A stretch of 64,000 nt of DNA from Aquabacterium sp. NJ1 (GCF_000768065.1 NZ_JRKM01000001.1:372001-436000), one strand, 5' to 3'; shown: positions 1 to 9,399, numbered from the stretch's first letter. Program-made: numbers and translations. Notes: generated by a model not told the origin, from the letters alone.

Positions 1-15
1 GGCTAACATTGCGCC

Positions 16-516
16 ATGTCATCCTTGCCCCCATGCGCTGACAGCGATGCGCTCAAGCCCGCCGCAGCCAGCCCAGACGACCTGCTCCAGCTCGACCAGC
101 AGTTGTGCTTTGCGCTGTACTCCGCCTCCCTGGCCATGACCAAGGCCTACAAACCCATGCTGGCACCGCTGGGCCTCACCTACCCGCAGTACCTGGTGAT
201 GCTGCTGCTGTGGGAGCAAGACGAGCGCACCGTCAATGAACTCGGGCAGTTGCTGCACCTGGACTCGGGCACCTTGACCCCGCTGCTCAAGCGCATGGAG
301 AGCCAGGGCTTGCTGACTCGTCGCCGGGACACGGAGGACGAACGCCGCGTACGGGTGGTCCTCAGTCAGGCGGGCCGAGAGCTCCGGCACAGCGCGGCCA
401 GCGTGCCCGTGAACATGGCCTGCCAACTGCAACTCAACGGGCAGGAAATCGGCCAGTTGCGGGCACAGTTGCAAGCGCTGCGTGCGCGCCTTCTCGCAGG
501 CACTCCCGGGCATTAA
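16..516 (+). CDS. ohrR: OhrR, organic hydroperoxide-sensing MarR-family repressor
   Basis: A 166-residue winged-helix MarR protein. It represses the neighbouring ohr gene until organic peroxide oxidises its sensor cysteine. The N-terminal block around LDQQLCFALYSAS and the TYPQYL segment match OhrR closely. The sensor cysteine is Cys31. A second cysteine, Cys136, lies 105 residues downstream, the same separation as Cys22/Cys127 of the two-cysteine Xanthomonas OhrR. The DNA-binding wing is around residues 100-115 (DTEDERRVRV). It lies 98 bases upstream of ohr on the same strand, the usual arrangement. The start is near the window edge, so its own promoter is not visible. Confidence 0.93.
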   Translation: MSSLPPCADSDALKPAAASPDDLLQLDQQLCFALYSASLAMTKAYKPMLAPLGLTYPQYLVMLLLWEQDERTVNELGQLLHLDSGTLTPLLKRMESQGLLTRRRDTEDERRVRVVLSQAGRELRHSAASVPVNMACQLQLNGQEIGQLRAQLQALRARLLAGTPGH

Positions 517-570
517 CCCCCCAGGGGGCCAGGTCTTCATCGTCATGCACACACGCCCCAATTAACTTGC

Positions 571-590
571 GCACAATTTAATTGCTCAAT
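571..590 (+). promoter_or_regulatory. Candidate OhrR operator upstream of ohr
   Basis: The gap holds an AT-rich palindrome, CAATTTAATTG (574-584). It resembles the core of known OhrR sites (two ACAATT/AATTGT half-sites around one base). It begins 31 bases before the ohr start. A TTAACT at 562-567 followed after 17 bases by CTCAAT (585-590) could be a weak -35/-10 overlapping the operator. Assignment is by resemblance and position. Confidence 0.5.
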
Positions 591-614
591 CTCATCATCA
601 CGAAAGGCAAGATC

Positions 615-1037
615 ATGGCGCTCGACAAAGTTCTCTACACCGCTCACGCAACCGCCACCGGAGGCCGCGACGGCCGTGCCGTGAGCTCGGACAACAAGCT
701 GTCCGTCGCCCTCGCCCGCCCCAAGGAGTTGGGCGGCAACGGTGAAGGCACCAACCCGGAGCAACTCTTTGCCGCGGGCTACGCCGCCTGCTTCATCGGC
801 GCCATGGGCCACGTGGCTGCACAATCCAAAAAATTCCTGCCGGCCGGCACCCAGATCGCGTCAGAAGTAGGCATCGGGCCCATTCCTGCCGGCTTCGGCA
901 TCCAAGTCGCTCTCAACATCACGCTTCCTGGCATGGACCGCAGCGAGGCGCAGGCACTGATCGACGCGGCCCATCAAGTCTGCCCGTACTCCAACGCGAC
1001 CCGCGGCAACATCCAGGTCACCCTCAATCTGGTCTGA
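615..1037 (+). CDS. ohr: Ohr, organic hydroperoxide resistance thiol peroxidase
   Basis: A 140-residue OsmC/Ohr-fold peroxidase that reduces organic and fatty-acid hydroperoxides in the cytoplasm with lipoylated proteins as reductant. The two catalytic cysteines are present: one in GYAACFIGA (about residue 59) and one in QVCPYSNATRGN (about residue 123), both in Ohr signatures. A start at 582 is possible, but the ATG at 615 has an AAAGG ribosome site 6 bases upstream and gives the family length (MALDKVLYTA). It sits directly behind ohrR and its candidate operator. Confidence 0.95.
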   Translation: MALDKVLYTAHATATGGRDGRAVSSDNKLSVALARPKELGGNGEGTNPEQLFAAGYAACFIGAMGHVAAQSKKFLPAGTQIASEVGIGPIPAGFGIQVALNITLPGMDRSEAQALIDAAHQVCPYSNATRGNIQVTLNLV

Positions 1038-1068
1038 TCGAAGCCATCCGCAAGCGATCAGGCTTCGA
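1038..1068 (+). terminator. Weak inverted repeat after ohr
   Basis: TCGAAGCC (1038-1045) and GGCTTCGA (1061-1068) form a perfect 8-bp stem with a 15-base loop immediately after the ohr stop codon. No T-run follows, so this may be a processing or weak terminator hairpin rather than a standard intrinsic terminator. Confidence 0.3.
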
Positions 1069-1165
1069 CGTTCGGGATAAAACCCGGAAATTCGGTGCTA
1101 ATCTCAGGTTTTCCCCAGCTTCCTGAGGTTGACGCGCTGCAGTTGAGCGCCTACGCTTGCGACCC

Positions 1166-1948
1166 ATGGTTTTCACGATCCGCCGTCAAGGCCGCCTAGC
1201 CCAAGTTTTGGGCGACCCTGCCCCCGGGATCCCTTCTGGTGTCCACACATCGCTTGCCGCCGGCCTGCTGGCGTGCGGCTTGCTGCTGGGCGCCGTCTCA
1301 TCGGCCTCGGCGCAGTCCGTGAACACCAACTCGCCCACCAGCACAACGGCGGGTTTGCCTCAGGCATCGAGCACCACGCCCGCACCACCTGCGGCCGCTA
1401 CCGGCACAACTCAGGCTGCAGGCACTGACAACGCCGACCCCGTCTCCCGCTTCCTGGCCGACAAAGGCTTGCTGCCCAACACAAAACCTGTGGTCGAACT
1501 GGCCCAGCAGGTGCGAGACAAGGCCACGGACATGGCCTCCGACCTGGTGCTGTCAGCCATGAACTTCCTGGGCGTCCCCTATCGCCGGGGCGGCTCGTCC
1601 GCACAGAGCGGCTTCGACTGCAGCGGCTTCACCCGCCACGTTTTCGAAAACAGCGTGGGCCTGATCCTGCCGCGCCGCGCCATCGAACAAGCCAACTCGC
1701 CTGACCTGATCCCGATCCAGAAGTCCGAGCTGAAGCCCGGTGACCTGGTGTTCTTCAACACCTTGCGCCACACCTTCTCGCACGTGGGCATCTACATCGG
1801 CGACGACAAATTCATCCACTCGCCACGCGCGGGCGGCCATGTTCGCGTCGAGGACATGCGCCAGGCATACTGGCAGCAACGTTTTGACGGTGCACGCCGC
1901 GCGCCGGCCATGATCGCGCGCCAGCAAACACCGCCGCCCAACAACTGA
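1166..1948 (+). CDS. NlpC/P60 family cell-wall peptidase
   Basis: A 260-residue exported C40-family cysteine peptidase, expected to cleave peptide cross-links in peptidoglycan in the periplasm. A hydrophobic segment around residues 30-50 ends in SSASAQS and looks like a Sec signal, although the N-terminal lead is unusually long. A Ser/Thr/Ala/Pro-rich linker follows. The catalytic domain fills the C-terminal half, with the nucleophile in FDCSGFTR and the histidine in [16 protein letters not shown] chose the ATG at 1166 over a TTG at 1157. It lies 53 bases before moaA, on the same strand, without obvious functional connection. The exact substrate bond is unknown. Confidence 0.88.
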   Translation: MVFTIRRQGRLAQVLGDPAPGIPSGVHTSLAAGLLACGLLLGAVSSASAQSVNTNSPTSTTAGLPQASSTTPAPPAAATGTTQAAGTDNADPVSRFLADKGLLPNTKPVVELAQQVRDKATDMASDLVLSAMNFLGVPYRRGGSSAQSGFDCSGFTRHVFENSVGLILPRRAIEQANSPDLIPIQKSELKPGDLVFFNTLRHTFSHVGIYIGDDKFIHSPRAGGHVRVEDMRQAYWQQRFDGARRAPAMIARQQTPPPNN

Positions 1949-2001
1949 GTTGCCATCAGGGCCACGGCAAGCCAACCAGACTTGCCGCACAATGCGGGGC
2001 C

Positions 2002-3153
2002 ATGAGTCAGTCACCCGCGCAGCAAACCGGACGCATCATCCCGATCCGGACGTCCTCTCCAGACGCCCTGCCCTTGCCCGCCGCCAAGCAGGCGACCGTC
2101 TCCCGGCTGCCGATTGACTTGCTTGGGCGTCCCCTGCATGACATGCGCATCTCGGTCACGGACCGCTGCAACTTCCGCTGCGGCTACTGCATGCCGCGCA
2201 CCGCCTTCGGTTCTGACCACCCCTTCCTGCCGCAGGCTGAGCTGCTGAGCTTCGAGGAGATCACCCGCGCGGCACGCATCGCCTTGTCGCTGGGTGTGAC
2301 CAAACTGCGGCTGACAGGTGGCGAACCCCTGCTGCGCAAGGACATCGACAAGCTGATCAGCCAGCTGGCAAACCTGCGTACCCTGGACGGCCAGCCCCCT
2401 GAACTCACGCTGACCACCAACGGCAGCCTGCTCAAGCGCAAGGCACGGGCACTGAAAGACGCCGGGTTGCAGCGCGTGACCGTCAGCCTGGACGCCCTGG
2501 ATGAGGCCACCTTCCAGCGCATGAGTGATGCCAACCTGTCCGTGTCAGACGTGCTGGCCGGCATCGAGGCCGCACAGGCGGTGGGCCTTGCGCCCATCAA
2601 GGTCAACATGGTTGTGCAAAAAGGCGTCAACGACCAGGAGATCCTGCCGCTGGCACGCCACTTCCGGCACAGCGGCATCGAACTGCGCTTCATCGAGTTC
2701 ATGGACGTCGGCCAGACCAACCAGTGGCAGATGGCGCACGTGCTCCCCTCGGATGACGTCCGCGCACGCATCCACAAAGAGTTCGTGCTGCGCCCGGCAG
2801 AACAAGCCCGGCACGGTGCCACCGCCCAACGCTGGGCCTATGCAGACGGCGCAGGCCACATCGGCTTCATCTCCAGCGTGACGCAGGCCTTCTGCGGCGA
2901 CTGCACCCGCCTGCGGCTGTCCACCGACGGCCGGCTCTACACCTGCCTGTTTGCCAGCCAGAGCCATGATCTGCGCAGCCTGCTTCGCAGCGAACAGCAA
3001 CTGCCCGACGAACACATCGCAGCGCGCCTGGCCGGCCTGTGGTCGCAACGCCAGGATCGTTATTCACAACTGCGCGGCTCACCGACCCAAGACCTGCAGG
3101 CGCCGGGTAACACGCCTGCGCCACGCGTCGAAATGAGCTATATCGGTGGTTGA
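2002..3153 (+). CDS. moaA: MoaA, GTP 3',8-cyclase (molybdenum cofactor)
   Basis: A radical SAM enzyme catalysing the first step of molybdopterin synthesis, GTP to 3',8-cyclo-7,8-dihydro-GTP. The SAM-cluster cysteines are C56, C60 and C63 in CNFRCGYC. The second 4Fe-4S cluster is marked by CGDC and a further Cys in LYTCLF. The required C-terminal double glycine is present (MSYIGG). At 383 residues it is longer than the usual ~330, with about 30 extra N-terminal residues. Its stop overlaps the start of mobA by 8 bases, so the two cofactor genes are translationally coupled. Confidence 0.97.
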   Translation: MSQSPAQQTGRIIPIRTSSPDALPLPAAKQATVSRLPIDLLGRPLHDMRISVTDRCNFRCGYCMPRTAFGSDHPFLPQAELLSFEEITRAARIALSLGVTKLRLTGGEPLLRKDIDKLISQLANLRTLDGQPPELTLTTNGSLLKRKARALKDAGLQRVTVSLDALDEATFQRMSDANLSVSDVLAGIEAAQAVGLAPIKVNMVVQKGVNDQEILPLARHFRHSGIELRFIEFMDVGQTNQWQMAHVLPSDDVRARIHKEFVLRPAEQARHGATAQRWAYADGAGHIGFISSVTQAFCGDCTRLRLSTDGRLYTCLFASQSHDLRSLLRSEQQLPDEHIAARLAGLWSQRQDRYSQLRGSPTQDLQAPGNTPAPRVEMSYIGG

Positions 3154-3787
3154 AGCGGTGTCAACAGGCGTCACAGGCTGGCTGCTGGCCGGCGGCGAAG
3201 GCCGTCGCATGCAAGGCCAGGACAAAGGCCTGGTCGACTACCAGGGCCAGCCACTGGCCACCTGGGTGCTCAACAGCCTGGCGCCGCAATGCCAGACACT
3301 GCACATCAGCGCCAATCGCAACCTGGATCGCTACGCGCAGCTGCTGCATGAAGCGACTGGCGCGAGTTCGGCCGAATCAAGTCAAGCCGTATTCCCTGAC
3401 GACCCCGACCTCGAACCCCGAAGCGGCCCGCTGGCCGGCCTCATCACCGCCATGCGTCACACCGACACCGACTGGCTGATGGTGGCGCCTTGCGACATGC
3501 CCCACCTGCCGCGCGACCTGGTGACGCGCCTGATGCAGCAAGCCTTGCAAACAAACGCCGACATCGTGATTCCTTGCACGGAATCAAGCGCCCAGGAGCC
3601 CCGTCACCATTGGGTCTGTGGATTGATTCGCAAGCGGGTTTGCCCTGACACTCTGCATCAGTTCGTGAATGGTGAACGTAAAGTTGGCCATTGGGTTCGT
3701 AGCCAATCCTGGTCCAGCGTATCCTTCCCTGACACGAGCGCTTTTGCCAACATGAACACCCTGGAGACACTGCGTGGTCGGGATTGA
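3146..3787 (+). CDS. mobA: MobA, molybdenum cofactor guanylyltransferase
   Basis: A 213-residue nucleotidyltransferase that joins GMP to Mo-molybdopterin to give the MGD cofactor of DMSO-reductase family enzymes, such as nitrate reductases and formate dehydrogenases. The N-terminal signature [18 protein letters not shown] and the metal-binding APCDMPHLP (about residue 115) are intact. The GTG start overlaps the end of moaA. The end overlaps the following GNAT gene by 14 bases. The likely nitrate assimilation locus at the right edge of the window would be a consumer of this cofactor. Confidence 0.95.
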   Translation: MVEAVSTGVTGWLLAGGEGRRMQGQDKGLVDYQGQPLATWVLNSLAPQCQTLHISANRNLDRYAQLLHEATGASSAESSQAVFPDDPDLEPRSGPLAGLITAMRHTDTDWLMVAPCDMPHLPRDLVTRLMQQALQTNADIVIPCTESSAQEPRHHWVCGLIRKRVCPDTLHQFVNGERKVGHWVRSQSWSSVSFPDTSAFANMNTLETLRGRD

Positions 3788-4319
3788 TTCTTCCGTACGC
3801 ATTGCACGCATTGCGCCCGCCGAGCTGAGTGCATACAAGAAGCTTCGTGACGAAGGCCTGCAATTGCACCCTGATGCCTTTGATGCCGACATCGAAAGCG
3901 AGCGTGCCCGCCCCCCTGAAAGCTACCTGGGCCGCCTTGGCTTGAGCGAAACCCTGGGCGGCACCTTTCTGCTGGGCGCCTGGGTCGAGAAAGAGCTCGT
4001 GGGCATGATCGGCCTGGAGCGCCAGTCACTCCAGAAACTGCGCCACAGCGCTGAACTCAACAGCATGATGGTGAGCGCCCGACACACGGGCAAAGGCATC
4101 GGCCTCATGCTGGTCAATGCGGCCATTGCGGAAGCACGCCACTCGATCGGCCTGGAGCAGATCATGCTGCGCGTGAGCACGTCCAGCGAGTCCGCCATCC
4201 GTTTGTATGAGCGCGCGGGCTTCCAGGCGTGCGGGGTCCTGCCCCATGCGATCAAACTGGTTGACGCACCTGGCCAGGTCCGCTACTTTGACAAGCTGAC
4301 CATGGTCCTCATCCTCTGA
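3774..4319 (+). CDS. GNAT-family N-acetyltransferase
   Basis: A 181-residue protein with a GCN5-related acetyltransferase fold. The acetyl-CoA pyrophosphate loop is around residues 100-112 (ARHTGKGIGLML), and the C-terminal SAIRLYERAGFQ motif is typical of the family. The substrate cannot be told from sequence. It starts with GTG inside the last codons of mobA, so it is probably co-translated with the cofactor genes, but no role in cofactor synthesis is implied by the family. Confidence 0.85.
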   Translation: MVGIDSSVRIARIAPAELSAYKKLRDEGLQLHPDAFDADIESERARPPESYLGRLGLSETLGGTFLLGAWVEKELVGMIGLERQSLQKLRHSAELNSMMVSARHTGKGIGLMLVNAAIAEARHSIGLEQIMLRVSTSSESAIRLYERAGFQACGVLPHAIKLVDAPGQVRYFDKLTMVLIL

Positions 4320-4347
4320 AGACCCGGTTCAGCCAGTTTCGCACCCT

Positions 4348-4797
4348 TCAGCGCGCCTCGGCCGCACCCCGGTTGGCCAGGCCATCCGCCCGTTCGTTGC
4401 CCGGGTCGCCCGCGTGCCCCTTCACCCAGCGCCAGTCCACCTGGTGCTGCGCGGCCATGTCTTCCAGCTTGCGCCACAGGTCGTCGTTCTTGACGGGCTT
4501 GCCGTCTGCCGTCTTCCAGCCGCGGCGCTTCCAGCCCGTGATCCACTCGGTGATGCCTTTACGCACGTACTCGCTGTCGGTGTAGATCACGACCTTGCAT
4601 GGCCGCTTGAGTACCTTCAAGGCCTCGATCACGGCAGTGAGCTCCATGCGGTTGTTGGTGGTCATCAGCTCACCGCCCCACATTTCCTTCTCATGCGGGC
4701 CACTGACCATCCATACGCCCCAGCCGCCACGGCCCGGGTTGCCCTTGCACGCACCGTCGGTGTACATCACGACGGCAGGCGTTGCTGTTTCAGTCAT
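4348..4797 (-). CDS. rnhA: Ribonuclease HI
   Basis: A 149-residue enzyme that cleaves RNA in RNA-DNA hybrids. The catalytic acidic residues are seen in [25 protein letters not shown] and GNERAD, and the basic handle region ([16 protein letters not shown]) is present as in E. coli RNase HI. The start codon overlaps the end of the upstream methyltransferase gene by 4 bases, so the two are co-translated. Confidence 0.96.
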   Translation of the reverse strand: MTETATPAVVMYTDGACKGNPGRGGWGVWMVSGPHEKEMWGGELMTTNNRMELTAVIEALKVLKRPCKVVIYTDSEYVRKGITEWITGWKRRGWKTADGKPVKNDDLWRKLEDMAAQHQVDWRWVKGHAGDPGNERADGLANRGAAEAR

Positions 4798-5642
4798 CCA
4801 TTCACATCCTGTTGAAAGTGGCCATCACGCTGATGGCGTTGGGCCACAACGGCCGGTGCCGCAGTCGGGGCGACACGGGCCTTCTTGATCTTGCCGACCA
4901 GGTGCATGCCACGCGCCCGCTTCACGGCCACCACGAAATAAACGGCGCCCAGCACGGGCCACCAACGGTCACCAGCATGCTCCATCCAGCGCAGCCGCGA
5001 CCACGATTGCTCGCTGCGCACCATGGGTCGATAACAACCAAAGCAACCGGCCTCGACCTCCAGGTCCAGCAGGCGCAGCCAGTCGCGCAAGCGCCAATAG
5101 GCAATGAACTCGCCTTGCGGCAAAACCAATGCCGACTGCACGCCCCACCGCCCCATGCGCTGCCACATGCCCCACAGGCTGGCCGGGTTGAAGCCGGCGA
5201 TCACCACACGCCCTTCAGGCACCAGCACACGCTCGACCTCACGCAGGGTGTCATGCGGGTCACGAGCCAACTCCAATGCGTGCGGCAACACCACCAGATC
5301 CAGGCTGTTGCTCGGGAAAGGCAAAGCCTCGAAATCACAACGCAGGCTGAACGGCGCGCCATTGAGCAGCTCACCACCATCGACCAGAGGCTCATGCACC
5401 AGCGGCGACATGCCCGAAGGTGGCGCCCAATGCGCGTATGCTGCGTCCAGCGCCAGCCAGCGGTGCGGCATGCGGTTCGTGCGCAAGCCATCCAGCTCAG
5501 GCAAACCCAGCTGCAGCGCATGAAAGCCAAAGATGTCGGACACCAGGCGGTCCATCTGCGCCTGCTCCCATTCGAGCAGGGCCTGCCCCGGCGGCAAAGC
5601 CAGCCAGGGGTGCAACTCTATAATTGGATCGACTCTGGTCAT
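4794..5642 (-). CDS. SAM-dependent methyltransferase, class I
   Basis: A 282-residue protein of the methyltransferase-11 type. The region [25 protein letters not shown] and the following [19 protein letters not shown] are the acidic loop and strands 4-5 of a Rossmann methyltransferase; the usual glycine-rich motif I is weak. It lies between gloB and rnhA, where Burkholderiales often carry such a gene, but I do not know its substrate. I take the ATG at 5642; an in-frame start at 5675 exists. At 5642 the start codon shares two bases with the gloB start on the other strand. Confidence 0.8.
   Translation of the reverse strand: MTRVDPIIELHPWLALPPGQALLEWEQAQMDRLVSDIFGFHALQLGLPELDGLRTNRMPHRWLALDAAYAHWAPPSGMSPLVHEPLVDGGELLNGAPFSLRCDFEALPFPSNSLDLVVLPHALELARDPHDTLREVERVLVPEGRVVIAGFNPASLWGMWQRMGRWGVQSALVLPQGEFIAYWRLRDWLRLLDLEVEAGCFGCYRPMVRSEQSWSRLRWMEHAGDRWWPVLGAVYFVVAVKRARGMHLVGKIKKARVAPTAAPAVVAQRHQRDGHFQQDVNG
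5619..5624 (+). promoter_or_regulatory. Perfect TATAAT box just upstream of gloB
   Basis: A consensus -10 hexamer ends 16 bases before the gloB ATG, so a transcript would have a leader of only about 10 bases and no Shine-Dalgarno. No good -35 lies 17 bases upstream. The box lies inside the first codons of the opposing methyltransferase gene. Promoter activity is an inference. Confidence 0.45.
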
Positions 5643-6417
5643 GGAATTACTAGCTCTACCCGCCTTCACCGACAACTACATCTGGATGCTGCACAACGGG
5701 CAACAAGCGCTCGTGGTCGATCCAGGTGAGGCCTCGCCTGTGCTCGACGCACTGCGGCAACGCGGATTGACGCTGACCGCCATTCTAGTGACCCATCATC
5801 ACCCGGATCACACGGGTGGGCTGCGGTCCCTGCAATCTGGCCACATTCCCGTCTACGGGCCGCGACAAGAAGCCATTGCCGGTATCACGCACGCGATGGG
5901 CGAAGGCGATGTGCTCGAGTGGGAGGGCATCGGCATCCGCGTGATGGATGTCCCGGGTCACACGGCCGGACACATCGCTTACCTGATTGAGCATGCGCCA
6001 CATCAAGCGCCGTTCGATCCGATCGCCTTCGTTGGCGATACACTCTTCTCTGCGGGCTGCGGCCGTCTATTCGATGGCAGCATGAACCAGTTGTTCGCGA
6101 GCCTCACCCGCCTGAAGCAGTTGCCGGATGCCACCCGCGTCTGTGCAGCACACGAATACACCCTCAGCAACCTGCGCTTTGCGAAGGCTGTTGAGCCAAA
6201 CAACCTTGACCTTGGCGCTTACCAGTCGCATTGCGAGGCCTTGAGGGCCAACGCGCTGCCTACACTGCCCAGCACCATGCGCACCGAGAAGGCGGTCAAC
6301 CCCTTCTTGCGTTGCACTGAACCCGAAGTGGTCTCCAGCGCCTTGCAGCACGGCGCAAAGGATGCCAGCCCCGAGGCTGTCTTTGCCGCCCTGCGTCTAT
6401 GGAAAAACACATTCTGA
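5641..6417 (+). CDS. gloB: Hydroxyacylglutathione hydrolase (glyoxalase II)
   Basis: A 258-residue metallo-beta-lactamase-fold enzyme that hydrolyses S-D-lactoylglutathione to D-lactate and glutathione, the second step of methylglyoxal detoxification. The metal-binding THHHPDHTGG is at about residues 51-60, followed by VPGHTAGH and FVGDTLFSAGCGR. The N-terminus [17 protein letters not shown] aligns with other GloB proteins and fixes the start at 5641, not at the in-frame ATG at 5533. The C-terminal HAGH-type domain (ANALPTLPSTMRTEKAVNPF) is complete. Confidence 0.96.
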   Translation: MELLALPAFTDNYIWMLHNGQQALVVDPGEASPVLDALRQRGLTLTAILVTHHHPDHTGGLRSLQSGHIPVYGPRQEAIAGITHAMGEGDVLEWEGIGIRVMDVPGHTAGHIAYLIEHAPHQAPFDPIAFVGDTLFSAGCGRLFDGSMNQLFASLTRLKQLPDATRVCAAHEYTLSNLRFAKAVEPNNLDLGAYQSHCEALRANALPTLPSTMRTEKAVNPFLRCTEPEVVSSALQHGAKDASPEAVFAALRLWKNTF

Positions 6418-6419
6418 AG

Positions 6420-8255
6420 ATGAAGACAACACGCTTGCTCCATCGCTCCTTCACCTTGACCGCCACGATGCTGGGATGCCTGTTGATGACGGCATGCGGC
6501 TCGGTCTACGGCCCACAGAGCCGCCAGCAACTCGACATGGACAAGCTGCTGCAAAGCACCCCACCCGGGGCTGGCAATGCACTGGCAGGCAACGAGGGCA
6601 AGTTCCTGCGCAGCACCGTCAAGCAAGACCCGGCATCAGGCTTGCGGGTGGACATCGGCGCCGCCACGATCAATGGCACCGAGGCCTCACCTGCCGCCAC
6701 GGCCACCACCTCAAGCGGCACCACTGAAGCAGCCTCCAGCTCCAGCGACACGGTCGCGGCTTCGGCCGCAGCGGCCATCGCCGCGGCTGCCGAAGAAGAC
6801 CAGGACGGCAAGGAAGCTGTCGGGGCCCCATCCGACCCGCTGCGCCCTGATGCCGCACTGGACCTGACCGACACCACGGCCAACCAGGACCTGTGGGGCC
6901 GTGTGCGCAAGGGCTTTGGCCTGCCGCCACTGGAGAGCCAGCTGGTGCTGGACCACGAGCGCTGGTACGCCAGCCGCCCCGAGTACGTGCAGCGCATGAC
7001 CGAACGGGCCAGTCGCTATCTGTTCCACGTGGTCGATGAAATCGAGCGCCGCCAGATGCCGACCGAGCTGGCCCTGCTGCCCTTCATCGAAAGCGCGTTC
7101 AACCCGCAAGCCTTGTCCTCGGCCCGAGCTTCGGGCATCTGGCAGTTCATGCCCGAAACCGGCAAGGACTTCGAACTCAAGCAGAACCTGTTCCGCGATG
7201 ACCGCCGCGACGTGCTGGCATCGACCCGCGCCGCGCTGGACTACCTGCAGCGCCTGAACAAGCAGTTCGGTGACTGGCACCTGGCCCTGGCCGCCTACAA
7301 CTGGGGCGAAGGCAATGTGCAGAAGGCCATCAACCGCAATGCGCGCATGGGCCTGCCCACGGACTACGCCAGCCTGAACATGCCGCCCGAGACACGCAAC
7401 TACGTGCCCAAGCTGCATGCGATCAAGAACATCATCTGGCACCCGGAAACCTTCGGCCTGACGCTCACGCCGATCGAGAACCACCCGTACTTTGTCAGTG
7501 TGCCCATCCAGCGCGACATGGACGCCCCGCTGGCTGCCCGCCTGGCCGGTCTGCCTCTGGAAGAGTTCAAGGCCCTGAACCCCTCGCTGAACAAGCCTGT
7601 CATCCTGGCTGCCGGCACACCGCAGGTGCTGCTGCCCTATGACAACGCCAGCCTGTTTGTGCACAACCTGAGCAACCACAAGGGCCCCCTGGCCAGCTGG
7701 ACGGCCTGGGTCGTGCCACGCACGATGCGCCCCGCAGATGCAGCACGTCAGGTCGGCATGAGCGAAGCCAGCCTGCGCGAGGTGAACCACATTCCACCCA
7801 AGATGCTGGTCAAGGCAGGCTCCGCCTTGCTGGTGCCGCGCTCTGGTCAGCGCGAACAGGATGTGTCTGAATCCATCGCGGACAACGCCATGATGGCGCT
7901 GGCACCCGACCTGCCTCCCATGCGCCGCATGAGCCTCAGGGCCGGCAAGCGTGACACGGTCGCCGGCATTGCCAGGCGCTACCGTGTGTCACCACAACAG
8001 GTGGCGCAATGGAACCGCACCTCGGCCTCGGCCACCTTCTCGCGTGGCCAGACCATCGTGGTATTCGTGCCCAGCAAGCCCGCCACGCGCAATGTGGCCA
8101 GCGCCCGGCGCGCCACCCACACGGTTGCCACAGCCAAGGGCCGCAAACCAGCACGCGTCTTGGCCAGCGCAGCCCGCTCGCCGGCGCGCAACAATGTAAA
8201 GGCCAAGCCAACCTTGAACCGCAATGCGCGTGTTCGCGTGGCCAGCGCGCGTTGA
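6420..8255 (+). CDS. mltD: MltD-like membrane-bound lytic murein transglycosylase with LysM repeats
   Basis: A 611-residue outer-membrane lipoprotein that cleaves the glycan strand of peptidoglycan. The signal ends in the lipobox LMTAC (Cys26 from the ATG at 6420). An Ala/Ser/Thr-rich linker of about 100 residues follows. The SLT domain lies around residues 190-320, with the catalytic Glu in LLPFIESAFNP and the AAYNWGEGN motif. LysM-type segments follow (LREVNHIPPKMLVKAGSALLVP and VAGIARRYRVSPQQVAQWNR). The last ~70 residues are Arg/Lys/Ala-rich. An in-frame ATG at 6399 would overlap gloB; 6420 gives a cleaner lipoprotein signal. A tandem repeat begins at its last codons. Confidence 0.92.
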   Translation: MKTTRLLHRSFTLTATMLGCLLMTACGSVYGPQSRQQLDMDKLLQSTPPGAGNALAGNEGKFLRSTVKQDPASGLRVDIGAATINGTEASPAATATTSSGTTEAASSSSDTVAASAAAAIAAAAEEDQDGKEAVGAPSDPLRPDAALDLTDTTANQDLWGRVRKGFGLPPLESQLVLDHERWYASRPEYVQRMTERASRYLFHVVDEIERRQMPTELALLPFIESAFNPQALSSARASGIWQFMPETGKDFELKQNLFRDDRRDVLASTRAALDYLQRLNKQFGDWHLALAAYNWGEGNVQKAINRNARMGLPTDYASLNMPPETRNYVPKLHAIKNIIWHPETFGLTLTPIENHPYFVSVPIQRDMDAPLAARLAGLPLEEFKALNPSLNKPVILAAGTPQVLLPYDNASLFVHNLSNHKGPLASWTAWVVPRTMRPADAARQVGMSEASLREVNHIPPKMLVKAGSALLVPRSGQREQDVSESIADNAMMALAPDLPPMRRMSLRAGKRDTVAGIARRYRVSPQQVAQWNRTSASATFSRGQTIVVFVPSKPATRNVASARRATHTVATAKGRKPARVLASAARSPARNNVKAKPTLNRNARVRVASAR

Positions 8256-8318
8256 GCGCGTTGAGCGCGTTGAGCGCGTTGAGCGCGTTGAGCGCGTTGA
8301 GCGCGTTGAGCACGCTGA
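8247..8318 (+). repeat. 9-bp tandem repeat (GCGCGTTGA)n at the mltD stop codon
   Basis: Seven perfect head-to-tail copies of GCGCGTTGA run from 8247 to 8309, followed by a degenerate copy GCACGCTGA (8310-8318). The first copy is the last two codons plus stop of mltD, so in-frame TGA is repeated every three codons. The array lies between mltD and the convergent recR gene. The rest of the gap to 8401 shows no gene. Confidence 0.95.
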
Positions 8319-8401
8319 GGGCGTCAATCTGGCGTTGGGCTGCTTGAGTGACTGGTCCATGCAGCCTCGCGCATATCCTGCGCGGGTCGTGCACGGCACG
8401 C

Positions 8402-8989
8402 TCAGCGTCGGTCCATGAAGGCGTGGGCAATGGTACCCAGGTCCACGTATTCGAGCTCACTCCCCACCGGCACACCGCGCGCCAGGCGCGTGACCTTCAA
8501 GCCTCGCGCACGCAGTTGTTCGCTCAGCACATGGGCGGTGGCTTCACCTTCCGCGGTGAAGCTCGTGGCCAGAATCACCTCATTGACCACGCCATCGGTC
8601 GCGCGCTCCAGCAGAGCAGCCAGCCCGATGTCGCGCGCGCCCAGGCCGTCCAGCGGGCTCAGGCGTCCCAGCAGCACGAAGTACTGGCCCTTGTAGCTGC
8701 CTGTACGCTCCAGCGCGGCCTGGTCAGCCGGCGTTTCGACCACGCACAGCAGGTGAGGGTCTCGCGTGGCATCCAGGCAGACGTCGCACACAGGCGCCCG
8801 GCTGAAGGTATGGCAACGCTGGCAGTGCCCGATCTCCGACACCGCCAGATCCAGCGAGCGCGCCAGCTTGACCGCACCCGGGCGGTCATGCTGCAACAGG
8901 TGATACGCCATGCGCTGCGCTGACTTCTGGCCTACACCAGGCAGGCAGCGCAAGGCCTCGATCAAGCCTTCCAGAGCGGGATCGGCCAT
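8402..8989 (-). CDS. recR: RecR recombination mediator
   Basis: A 195-residue protein that with RecF/RecO loads RecA onto SSB-coated gaps. It shows an N-terminal helix-hairpin-helix ([24 protein letters not shown]), the four-cysteine zinc finger ([16 protein letters not shown], residues ~57-72), the Toprim motif in [10 protein letters not shown], and the Walker-B-like C-terminus ([17 protein letters not shown]). It is the last gene of the dnaX-ybaB-recR group, starting 26 bases after ybaB. Confidence 0.97.
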   Translation of the reverse strand: MADPALEGLIEALRCLPGVGQKSAQRMAYHLLQHDRPGAVKLARSLDLAVSEIGHCQRCHTFSRAPVCDVCLDATRDPHLLCVVETPADQAALERTGSYKGQYFVLLGRLSPLDGLGARDIGLAALLERATDGVVNEVILATSFTAEGEATAHVLSEQLRARGLKVTRLARGVPVGSELEYVDLGTIAHAFMDRR

Positions 8990-9015
8990 CTGAAGCAGTC
9001 AGTTCAAGCCGTGCA

Positions 9016-9342
9016 TCAGAACGGGAACTTCATGCCCGGAGGCATGGGCATGCCGGCGGTCAGCTTGCCCATCTTCTCGGCGCTGGTGGCCTCTGCACGG
9101 CGCACGGCATCGTTGAAGGCCGCAGCCACCAGGTCTTCCAGCATGTCCTTGTCATCGGCCAGCAAGCTGGGATCGATCGTGACACGCTTGACATCGTTCT
9201 TGCAGGTCATCAGCACCTTGACCAGGCCAGCGCCCGATTGGCCTTCCACCTCGACCAGCGCCAGTTCTTCCTGGGCCTTCTTGAGGTTGTCCTGCATTTG
9301 CTGGGCTTGTTTCATCAAGCCGGCGAGTTGTCCTTTGAGCAT
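9016..9342 (-). CDS. ybaB: YbaB/EbfC nucleoid-associated protein
   Basis: A 108-residue DNA-binding protein of the YbaB/EbfC family, a homodimer with helical tongs. Family features are the N-terminal helix [23 protein letters not shown] and the Met/Pro/Gly-rich C-terminus ([13 protein letters not shown]). It sits between dnaX (57-base gap) and recR, a near-universal gene order that implies co-transcription. Confidence 0.95.
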   Translation of the reverse strand: MLKGQLAGLMKQAQQMQDNLKKAQEELALVEVEGQSGAGLVKVLMTCKNDVKRVTIDPSLLADDKDMLEDLVAAAFNDAVRRAEATSAEKMGKLTAGMPMPPGMKFPF

Positions 9343-9399
9343 GGCTCATCATCCTTTCTTGCGCAAAACGTGATTGTCGCCGCAGTCCGTACACGCGGC

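Noticed and set aside
8247-8318. CRISPR or minisatellite of a coding repeat
   Set aside because: The unit is only 9 bp, with no spacers, and has in-frame stops in the mltD frame, so it is a simple tandem repeat.
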